Assembly (NCBI GenBank): GCA_027021325.1 | Contig: JALUUN010000599.1 | Coordinates: 1-6,430, forward strand | DNA from: Planctomycetota bacterium | GTDB lineage: Bacteria > Planctomycetota > UBA1135 | Reading direction: 5' to 3' | Length of the DNA stretch: 6,430 nt | Shown: in pieces, positions 1 to 5,816 of the stretch | How positions within the stretch are numbered: position 1 is the first letter of the stretch | How the letters are laid out: each line of letters begins with the position of its first letter | The notes under the pieces: generated by a model | Databases searched by the model: none | What the model saw: only the letters and a program-made list of their open reading frames with translations | Told to the model about the DNA's origin: nothing | Program-made: the position numbers and the translations under genes

Positions 1-1
1 G

Positions 2-757
2 GGATCCACGGCCACCCTCCTGGCCTGGTTCTTCACGCGCCCGGCCGGCCAGCTCTCCCGGAGCCGGCGTCTCTACTACATGGCCGCCTGGTTCTGGATC
101 TGTCTGGGCTGCATCGTGACCTGGTCGCGTTCCACCTGGCTCGGCCTGGCGGTGACCCATTTCTTCATCCCCGTGGTCCGCTGGCCCAGGATCGCCGTCC
201 CCTACTTCCTGAGCTGGGGTGCCGTCGTCGCCGCCGGCCTGGAAACCGGGGTCCTCCAGAAGCTCTACGAGATCGTCAAGGAGTTCAACGTCTCCTCGGC
301 GGACTTCCGCTGGCACATGGATGCCATTGCCGCCCAGTCCTTTCTCTACGAGCCCTGGATCGGGCGCGGTGTGGGCGGGATGATCGACTACTTCAACCCC
401 TATCACCTCGAGGTCCACAACACCTATCTGCAGATCGCCGCCGAACTGGGGATCGCCGGCCTGACGGTCTTCGGCCTCCTCGGGGCCGGCCTCAGCCTGC
501 GGCTCTTCTGGGTCCTGCTCCGGCCCCATCATCCCGAGGACCGCGAGTGGGTGGTCGGGGTGATCCTCGCCTCGGGCGTCATCCTCATCCAGAACATGTT
601 TGCCATGTTCCTGTGGATCAAGTACTTCTGGTTCCTCCTCGCCCTCATGGAGTCCGTGATCCTGGTCTCGCGCCGCCAGCCGACGGACGCCGAGCCCTCC
701 AATCTCGCCTTCCTCCCCCGGCCCGCCGGCAGCGGGCTCCTCGTCCATGGGACCTGA
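2..757 (+). CDS. O-antigen ligase/polymerase family membrane protein (5' end missing)
   Basis: Seen: the frame is open from the window edge, giving 251 visible residues, so the gene begins upstream and the internal ATG at 80 is not its start. The fragment is rich in hydrophobic segments. It carries two hallmarks of the Wzy/WaaL (O-antigen ligase, PF04932-type) fold: WSRSTWLGL at fragment residues 41-49, and a periplasmic-loop region with GRGVGG (121-126) followed by HNTYLQIAAELGIAG (139-153). Further membrane segments follow to about residue 230, then a short hydrophilic tail. Known: family members polymerise O-antigen or exopolysaccharide repeat units at the periplasmic face, or ligate them to lipid A-core. 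Inferred: the 11-base overlap with a GumC/Wzz-type gene suggests a polymerase or ligase working in the same Wzy-dependent pathway. Polymerase and ligase cannot be told apart from this fragment. Confidence 0.85.
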   Translation, partial: GSTATLLAWFFTRPAGQLSRSRRLYYMAAWFWICLGCIVTWSRSTWLGLAVTHFFIPVVRWPRIAVPYFLSWGAVVAAGLETGVLQKLYEIVKEFNVSSADFRWHMDAIAAQSFLYEPWIGRGVGGMIDYFNPYHLEVHNTYLQIAAELGIAGLTVFGLLGAGLSLRLFWVLLRPHHPEDREWVVGVILASGVILIQNMFAMFLWIKYFWFLLALMESVILVSRRQPTDAEPSNLAFLPRPAGSGLLVHGT

Positions 758-2093
758 ATCCCTCTCCGCCCTCCTGGGAGCGCTGTACCGCCGGCGCCTG
801 ACGGTCCTGCTGGTCCTGGCGGGATCCCTGGGGGCCGGCTGGCTGTACATGGCCAAGACGCCCCAGATCTACAAGGCCGAGGCCAAGCTCTTCGTGCCGA
901 GCGAGGCGCCGCGCCTGTCCCTGGCGAGCGAGACCGCGAACGTCCCGGGCGGGCCCATCGTCCCCACCTTCTCCGAGGATGTGCGGATCGGGATCATGGG
1001 TCTGATGAACTCCGGGGCGGTCTTCGAGCGCATCGCCGAGCGGATCCCGGAGGTCAATCCCGCCAACCTGCGCAAGAACCTGGTCGGGGACGTGGACGCT
1101 TCCCAGCAGATGGTGATCGCGGTCTACGACCCGGACCCCGAGTTCGCCGCACGGGTGGCCAACGAGGCGATCCGCGCCTTCTCCGATCTCATGAACGAGA
1201 TGGCGGAGCGTGCGCCGCTGAACACCCTCGAGGTGCTGCGCCAGGAGATCCCGCGGGCCCGGAAACGCCTGGCGGCGGCGGAGGCCGCCCGCGCCGCCTG
1301 GCTGCAGGAGATCGGTGCCCCGGACCTGGACGCCGAGCAGTCCCTGCTCCTGGACGCGCGCACCCGGATCCAGGACCAGCTCCTGCAGCTGGAGCAGGAG
1401 GAGGCCTCCTCCGCCGAGAAGCGTGCGGAACTGGAGCGCCAGCTGGCGGAGCGCCCGGAACTGGAGCGCCGAAGCGAGACCCTGCAGCGCAACGAGGCCT
1501 ACGAGAAGGCTCTCCAGCAGGTCACCCAGGTCCAGACCGAGCTGGCGGAACTGCGCATCAAGTACACCGACGAGCATCCCCAGGTGAAGGCCAGGCTGGC
1601 CGAACTGGCCGTGGCGGAGGACTTGGTGCGCACCGAGGCCGAGCAGGAGATGCTGCACGCCAGCACCCAGCTCGCTCCGGACCAGCTGGCCCAGTCCATC
1701 ACCCAGCAGCTGGTGGACGTCGAGCTCTCGGCGAGGACCGTGGCGCCGCGCCGTCAGGTCCTGGAGGCCCGGCTCGCAGAGATCGAGGCGCGTCTGGCCG
1801 AGATCCCCGGCTGGCGTCAGCGCCAGGAGGAGCTGGAACTCGACATCCAGGAGGCCCGCGACTACCTCGATCGCGTGACCCAGCGCGAGGAGGAGCTCGC
1901 CCTGACCCTGGAGCGCGGCCTGGAGTTCACCTACTTCGACGATTCCCGCCTGGCGACCGCGGACAAGGCGAAGCCGGTTCCGACCCTGGCCGGCGTCCTG
2001 CTCTTCTGCGGCGTCCTGGGACTGGCGGCGGGCTTCAGCCTGGCCGTGGGGATGGAACTTCTGGCGGCGATGCGCCGGAACCGGCCCTGGTAG
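747..2093 (+). CDS. GumC/Wzz-type polysaccharide chain-length co-polymerase, no kinase domain
   Basis: Seen: 448 residues. A short cytoplasmic N-terminus and TM1 (about 17-36) lead into the Wzz-like start of the periplasmic domain (Y42-K-A-E-A-K-L-F-V). A long charged coiled coil covers roughly 160-385, with the signature YTDEHPQV at 273-280 that is typical of GumC-like proteins. A proline-containing stretch (KPVPT, 409-413) precedes TM2 (about 414-434), and the protein ends in a short basic tail. Known: such proteins form inner-membrane oligomers that set glycan length and, in exopolysaccharide systems, couple to an outer-membrane exporter. Many are fused to a BY-type tyrosine kinase after TM2; here only about 14 residues follow, so any kinase would be a separate protein and none is visible. 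The ATG at 747 overlaps the previous stop, with no clear Shine-Dalgarno, suggesting translational coupling. Its 3' end overlaps the convergent kinase-like gene by 59 bases. Confidence 0.85.
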   Translation: MGPESLSALLGALYRRRLTVLLVLAGSLGAGWLYMAKTPQIYKAEAKLFVPSEAPRLSLASETANVPGGPIVPTFSEDVRIGIMGLMNSGAVFERIAERIPEVNPANLRKNLVGDVDASQQMVIAVYDPDPEFAARVANEAIRAFSDLMNEMAERAPLNTLEVLRQEIPRARKRLAAAEAARAAWLQEIGAPDLDAEQSLLLDARTRIQDQLLQLEQEEASSAEKRAELERQLAERPELERRSETLQRNEAYEKALQQVTQVQTELAELRIKYTDEHPQVKARLAELAVAEDLVRTEAEQEMLHASTQLAPDQLAQSITQQLVDVELSARTVAPRRQVLEARLAEIEARLAEIPGWRQRQEELELDIQEARDYLDRVTQREEELALTLERGLEFTYFDDSRLATADKAKPVPTLAGVLLFCGVLGLAAGFSLAVGMELLAAMRRNRPW

Positions 2094-3441
2094 GGGCGCA
2101 GGAGGCCAGGAGCCTCCGGAAGGCCCGTGCCCGGCGCTTCGCCTCCGCCTCCTGGCCGCCGGGACCGCCGGCGCTCCGCCAGGCCCGGATCAGGAGGTCT
2201 TCCCGAGCCGGAGACGCCTCGGCCAGGAGCCGGCCGAGGTCACGGCCGGGCCGGCGCAGCGGCGCCTCCAGGCCGTCGGCGTCCAGGAGGACTGCCCTTC
2301 CGGCCTCGTCGAGGAGGAAGTTCGCGGCCTTGGGGTCGCGGTGGCCCAGGCCGAGGTCATGGAGGCGGCCGAGCCAGCGGGCCACGGCCGCCAGTTCGTC
2401 CGGCCCCGGAGGGCGGCCGGCGACCCAGGCCCGGACCAGGGTCTCCCCGCCGGCTTCGCGGCGCCACGCCAGCCCCCGGGCCACGGGCATCCCGGCCTGC
2501 TCCAGGAGCAGGTGGTTCCTCCAGGCGCGCAGGCCGGGGCCGCCGCCGAGGCCGCGGCGCAGGAGGCCGGCCCCGCGACGCCAGCGCTTCCAGACCGTGG
2601 CGCCGCGGCGCTGGACCTCACCCCGCCGGCTCCGGGCGAGGAGGACCGGCGGCTCCTCTTCGTCCAGGGAGACACCGCGCCGGCGCCAGCCCCGGCTGCC
2701 CCAGGTCACGAGGTCGCGACTCGGCCGCGTCGCCCGGTGGCGGCGGTGCAGGAGGCTCCGGAGACGGTGCCGGCGCGCGCCGGCTTCCAGCTGCGCCCGC
2801 CAGGCCCGGGGCAGGGACAGGGCCTCGGCCAGGACCGGCGCACAGGCGGCGGCGGCCTCCGGCGGCAGCCCGGCCAGGAGGAGAACGAGGGCGGCACGCC
2901 GGGCCGCTGCCGGGGCCGGCCCCGGCAGGCGCCGGGCATGGCCGCCGTCCAGGGGCAGGAGCCTGCCGTCCCCGGCGAGCAGGAGGTCGCGCGGGGAGAG
3001 GTCCGGATCCACGAGGCCGGCGGCCAGGAGGGCGTCGAGGCCGGCGCCGGCGGCGACGGCCTCCTCCGGCAGGGCCGTCTCCAGGGTCCGGCCTTCCAGC
3101 CAGGGGCGGAGGAGGAGCCCCAGCGCGGGGCCGGTCTGCTCGGCCCGGATCTCCGGATGCCAGGGAGCCAGGACCGCCGCCTCGCGCAGGGCCGGCGCGG
3201 TGCGCAGGCGCCGGCGCAGGGCCTCGCCGCGCCGCTGGGGGTGGTAGAGCTTGAGGACCCGGCCGCCGCTCAGGCGCAGGACCGTCCGCTCGCGCCCGAG
3301 GCGCAGGACGCTCTCCGGCCCGGGACCGTCGAGGGCCTCCCGCAGGGCCGCGGCGATGCGCGGCTCCTCGGGCCGGCGGGGCCCGAGGAGGCCGCGGACC
3401 CGGGCCAGGTTCTCCTCCAGCAGGTCTTCCAAGGCCGGCAT
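2035..3441 (-). CDS. Tandem kinase-like protein, C-terminal half WaaP/Kdo-kinase-like
   Basis: Seen: 468 residues from an ATG at 3441. There are two kinase-fold-like halves. Half 1 has VLKLY (K64), LREAAVL (E87), a hinge-like LLRPWLEGR (110-118), a catalytic-loop-like DPDLSPRDLLL (145-155) and LDGG (D165). Half 2 has VWKRW (K285), LVRAWVAGR (335-343), GHRDPKAANFLL (366-377, D369 and N374) and LLDADG (385-390, D387). No signal peptide or membrane segment is evident, so it is probably cytosolic. Known: HRD-K-N followed by a D-x-D-G-like motif is usual for small LPS-core kinases such as WaaP and Kdo kinases, which phosphorylate heptose or Kdo at the inner membrane; these are single-domain proteins of roughly 230-270 residues. 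Inferred: an LPS sugar kinase, given the divergent lptFG pair. Half 1 may be a pseudokinase. A TTG at 3492 would add 17 low-complexity residues and is less likely. Aminoglycoside-phosphotransferase-like or Ser/Thr kinase relatives remain possible. Confidence 0.75.
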   Translation of the reverse strand: MPALEDLLEENLARVRGLLGPRRPEEPRIAAALREALDGPGPESVLRLGRERTVLRLSGGRVLKLYHPQRRGEALRRRLRTAPALREAAVLAPWHPEIRAEQTGPALGLLLRPWLEGRTLETALPEEAVAAGAGLDALLAAGLVDPDLSPRDLLLAGDGRLLPLDGGHARRLPGPAPAAARRAALVLLLAGLPPEAAAACAPVLAEALSLPRAWRAQLEAGARRHRLRSLLHRRHRATRPSRDLVTWGSRGWRRRGVSLDEEEPPVLLARSRRGEVQRRGATVWKRWRRGAGLLRRGLGGGPGLRAWRNHLLLEQAGMPVARGLAWRREAGGETLVRAWVAGRPPGPDELAAVARWLGRLHDLGLGHRDPKAANFLLDEAGRAVLLDADGLEAPLRRPGRDLGRLLAEASPAREDLLIRAWRSAGGPGGQEAEAKRRARAFRRLLASCAPTRAGSGASPPEVPSPRPG

Positions 3442-3463
3442 CCTAGCCCGACTTCGGCGGCGG

Positions 3464-3493
3464 TGGACGCCGGGGGCGGGGGCGGCCCACAAT
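3464..3493 (+). promoter_or_regulatory. Candidate promoter of lptFG, leaderless arrangement
   Basis: A CACAAT hexamer (3488-3493) lies exactly six bases before the GTG start at 3500 and matches four of six positions of the TATAAT -10 consensus, including the key A2 and T6. TGGACG at 3464-3469 is a possible -35, matching four of six of TTGACA with an 18-base spacer. There is no Shine-Dalgarno before the GTG. Transcription would therefore begin at or next to the start codon. The same hexamer and spacing recur before the gene at 5817. The promoter call is an inference from sequence. Confidence 0.45.
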
Positions 3494-3499
3494 CCAGGC

Positions 3500-4657
3500 G
3501 TGACCCTCGGCCGCGCCTACCTCAAGGAGATCGGCCAGCACCTCCTCCTGGTCCTCGGGAGCCTTCTGTTCCTCGTCGCCCTGGGGGCTGCGGTCCAGGC
3601 CGGTTCGCGCAGCCAGGGGGCGCCCCTGTGGGTGCCGCTGACCCTGATCCCGCTCCTCGTCGGCAACACCCTGCCCTACCTGGTGCCGGTGACCCTCCTG
3701 GTGGCCGTGGTCCTGGTCTACGGGCGCATGGCCGCCGATGGTGAGGCCATGGCCCTGGCCGCCGCCGGGGCCGGGCCCCTGCGCCTCCAGGGTCCTGCGC
3801 TGTGCGCGGGGCTCCTGGTGGCCGCGGCCCTCTACCCGGTCTCGGCGGAGCTCCTGCCGGCCGTGTACACGCGCATGCGCGAGGTGAGCTACCGCCTGCG
3901 CTTCGCCGCCCTCGAGAACACGGATCCCGGGGCCAGCGAACTGCACTACCAGGGGCTCCACCTCCTCTGGCGGGAGCGCGGCCCCGACGGCGCCTTCATG
4001 GACGCTCTTCTCTACCTGGCCGACACCGGCGGGGCCCTGCGCGCCTTTCCCGGCGATCCCGGGGTGGAGGGGGCCGCTGCGGCGGCCGCCGGGGAGGCCG
4101 TTCAGGGTCCGCTCCGGGTGCGCGCCTCCCGGGTGCGGATGGCGGTGCGCGCGCGGAAGCTCGTCTTCCACCTCGAAGGGCTGCGCTTCCTGGATCCGCG
4201 CACCGCCGGCACCCACAGCCTGCGCACGACCCGGACCGCGTCCACCTGGTTCCAGATCGACCTCGAGAGTCTCGGCAGCCGTCCCGACTCCCAGCGCAAG
4301 CCCGACGACTACCGCTCCTCGGAGATCCGGCGTCTGCTCGCGGAGGAGCGCCTGGGCCGGCGCCGCCGCGCCTCCTTCGAGTTCCTCTGGTGGCGCCGCT
4401 GGAGCATGGCCCTGGCCGCCCTGCCCCTGGCGCTGCTCGGTGCCGCCCTGGGACGGCGCCTGCGCCGCGGCGGCTTCCTGCCGGCCTTCGCCGTCAGCCT
4501 TGGCGTCGTTCTCCTGATCTTCTTCCCCCTCTTCTACCTGGGTGATGCCCTGCAGAAGGGCGGCAGTCTCGCGCCGTGGAGCGCCGCGGGGCTGCCGGTG
4601 GCCGGTCTCCTGGCCTTTCTCTTCCTCCTGTCCCGCCTGCCGCGGCCGGCGGCCTGA
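3500..4657 (+). CDS. lptF: LPS export permease LptF (YjgP/YjgQ family)
   Basis: Seen: 385 residues from a GTG start. Three N-terminal hydrophobic segments (about 15-33, 55-75, 99-117), a soluble periplasmic region (about 118-298) and three C-terminal segments (about 301-317, 327-347, 363-380) give the six-TM, one-large-domain plan of the family. The stretch LPYLVPVTLLVAVVLVYGR (58-76) and the nearby E82 and G90 match the conserved TM2/coupling-helix region. Known: LptF pairs with LptG and the LptB ATPase to extract LPS from the inner membrane and hand it to LptC; LptB is not in this window. The GTG is chosen because it sits just before the conserved LGRAYLKE start; the open frame further upstream runs antisense through the kinase-like gene. 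One base separates its stop from the next ATG, so the two are co-transcribed. A short Ala/Gly-rich stretch (191-199) lies in the periplasmic domain. The LptF rather than LptG label rests on gene order and on the next gene's LptG-like N-terminus. Confidence 0.85.
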   Translation: MTLGRAYLKEIGQHLLLVLGSLLFLVALGAAVQAGSRSQGAPLWVPLTLIPLLVGNTLPYLVPVTLLVAVVLVYGRMAADGEAMALAAAGAGPLRLQGPALCAGLLVAAALYPVSAELLPAVYTRMREVSYRLRFAALENTDPGASELHYQGLHLLWRERGPDGAFMDALLYLADTGGALRAFPGDPGVEGAAAAAAGEAVQGPLRVRASRVRMAVRARKLVFHLEGLRFLDPRTAGTHSLRTTRTASTWFQIDLESLGSRPDSQRKPDDYRSSEIRRLLAEERLGRRRRASFEFLWWRRWSMALAALPLALLGAALGRRLRRGGFLPAFAVSLGVVLLIFFPLFYLGDALQKGGSLAPWSAAGLPVAGLLAFLFLLSRLPRPAA

Positions 4658-4658
4658 G

Positions 4659-5741
4659 ATGGGCCTCCTCGACCGCTACGTCCTGAGGACCTTCCTCCTG
4701 ACCTGGCTGCTCTCGGCGGGCGCCCTCCTCGGGCTGATCACGGTCCTCGACTTCCTCGGCCACCTCGACGAGATCGGTGAGTCGGCGGCCCTCCAGGGCC
4801 CGGTCGCGGGGCAGGTCCTGCGCCTCTACGGCCTCCAGGTCCTCTTCCTCCTGGCGACCTTCGGCCCCTACGCCACGCTTCTGGCAGGGCTGGGAACCGT
4901 GCTCCTCCTGCAGCGCGCCCGGGAGTGGATCCCCATGCTCGGTGCCGGCCGTTCCACCCTGCGGGCCTTCCTGCCCCTGTATCTGGGCGCGGCCCTGGCG
5001 GCGGCCGGCATCCAGGCCGTGCGCGAGGGGGTGCTGCCGTCCCTGCAGGCGCAGCGCGAGGCCCTGGAACGGCGCCTCCTGAACCAGCGGCCCTGGGAGC
5101 TGGCGGATCTCTGGGCGCGCGGGCCGGAGGACCAGAGGCTGCGCGCCGGGCGCTTCCTGCCGGGCGGGGACCTGGCGGGGGGACCCGGCCCCTCACGTCT
5201 CCAGGATCTGGAGCTCTTCGAGATCCTTTCCGACGGCCGGGACCGGCTGACCCGGGCGCGGGAAGCCGTCTGGTCGGGGGACCGCTGGCTCCTGGAGGAC
5301 GGATGGACCCTCGTGGAGGGCGCTGCCGAGGAGCCGGCGCGGGCACTGGCCGTGCCCGGCCTGGGACCGCAGGACCTGTTCCTGGCCTATCTCGGCCGGA
5401 CGCGGCCTCTGGACCTCTCCAGCGATCAGTTGCAGGAACTCCTCGAACGGGACCCGCACCACCGCCAGGCGGCCACCCTGCTCTGGGCTTCCCGGGTCGC
5501 GCCCTGGATCCATCTCGTCCTCCTCCTCCTCGGCCTTCCCTTCGCCCTGCGTTTCGACCGCTCCTCCTCCCTCGAGGGCCTGGGGCGGGGTCTGCTCCTC
5601 TGTGGCCTCTTCTTCGTGGCCGACTTCCTGTGCCGGGATCTCGGCGGCCGCGGGGTCCTCTCGCCCTGGCTCGCCGGCACCGCCCCGGTCCTTGCCTTCG
5701 CCGGGCTCGGACTCCTGGCGACGGAGCGGCTGCCCACCTGA
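4659..5741 (+). CDS. lptG: LPS export permease LptG (YjgP/YjgQ family)
   Basis: Seen: 360 residues, the usual LptG length. The N-terminus MGLLDRYVLRTF matches the LDRY start typical of LptG, and TM1 (about 11-32) runs into DFLGHLDEIGE (31-41), like the LptG segment after TM1. TM2 (about 53-84) and TM3 (about 101-121) precede a periplasmic domain (about 122-278) with a plausible beta-strand pattern, for example GDRWLLEDGWTLVEG (207-221). TM4-6 lie at about 279-297, 307-326 and 336-354. Known: LptG is the partner of LptF in the LptB2FG transporter. The ATG follows the lptF stop by one base, so translation is probably coupled. A longer open frame exists from 4542, but that part overlaps lptF out of frame. 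The pairing of two complementary six-TM permeases makes the assignment firm; the F/G label is slightly less so. Confidence 0.88.
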   Translation: MGLLDRYVLRTFLLTWLLSAGALLGLITVLDFLGHLDEIGESAALQGPVAGQVLRLYGLQVLFLLATFGPYATLLAGLGTVLLLQRAREWIPMLGAGRSTLRAFLPLYLGAALAAAGIQAVREGVLPSLQAQREALERRLLNQRPWELADLWARGPEDQRLRAGRFLPGGDLAGGPGPSRLQDLELFEILSDGRDRLTRAREAVWSGDRWLLEDGWTLVEGAAEEPARALAVPGLGPQDLFLAYLGRTRPLDLSSDQLQELLERDPHHRQAATLLWASRVAPWIHLVLLLLGLPFALRFDRSSSLEGLGRGLLLCGLFFVADFLCRDLGGRGVLSPWLAGTAPVLAFAGLGLLATERLPT

Positions 5742-5754
5742 GGGAGCGGCGGGG

Positions 5755-5777
5755 TGCCGGCCACGGCAGGGGATTTT
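5755..5777 (+). terminator. Weak rho-independent terminator candidate after lptG
   Basis: A perfect 5-bp stem TGCCG/CGGCA (5755-5759 with 5764-5768) and a four-base loop lie 13 bases after the lptG stop. A G-rich pause and a TTTT run (5774-5777) follow. The stem is short and the T-run does not abut it, so this is tentative. It would separate lptFG transcription from the lipoprotein gene. Confidence 0.3.
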
Positions 5778-5804
5778 CTCGGAGGAAGGCCGCCGGGGAA
5801 CCGT

Positions 5805-5810
5805 CACAAT
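5805..5810 (+). promoter_or_regulatory. Candidate -10 element of the lipoprotein gene, leaderless arrangement
   Basis: CACAAT lies exactly six bases before the ATG at 5817, the same hexamer and spacing as before lptF. No convincing -35 is seen 15-19 bases upstream (that stretch is GGAGGAAGG-like). The only Shine-Dalgarno-like sequence, GGAGG around 5781-5785, is about 31 bases from the ATG, too far for normal initiation, and there is no in-frame start codon between them. Confidence 0.4.
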
Positions 5811-5816
5811 GCCGTC

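Noticed and set aside
1426..1470. Direct repeat of CGGAACTGGAGCGCC (1426-1440 and 1456-1470)
   Set aside because: The 30-base period encodes ELER-type coiled-coil units within the co-polymerase; this is a protein-level repeat, not a mobile or regulatory element.
645..1658. Long minus-strand open frame opposite the co-polymerase gene
   Set aside because: Low-complexity Leu/Gly/Arg translation with no recognisable domain; it is the antisense shadow of a clear GumC/Wzz-type gene in GC-rich DNA.
3442..3492. Upstream TTG start for the kinase-like gene at 3492
   Set aside because: The added 17 residues are Arg/Ala/Pro-rich and would reach into the lptF promoter candidate; the ATG at 3441 is simpler.
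3251..3499. N-terminal extension of lptF back to 3251
   Set aside because: The extension is Arg-rich and antisense to the kinase-like gene; family homology begins just after the GTG at 3500.
2127..3744. Several long plus-strand open frames opposite the kinase-like gene (for example 2127-3254 and 2341-3744)
   Set aside because: Translations are Pro/Arg/Gly/Ala-rich with no motifs, while the minus strand shows two kinase-like motif sets.
5781..5785. GGAGG as the ribosome binding site of the lipoprotein gene
   Set aside because: It lies about 31 bases before the ATG and there is no in-frame start codon at a usable distance.
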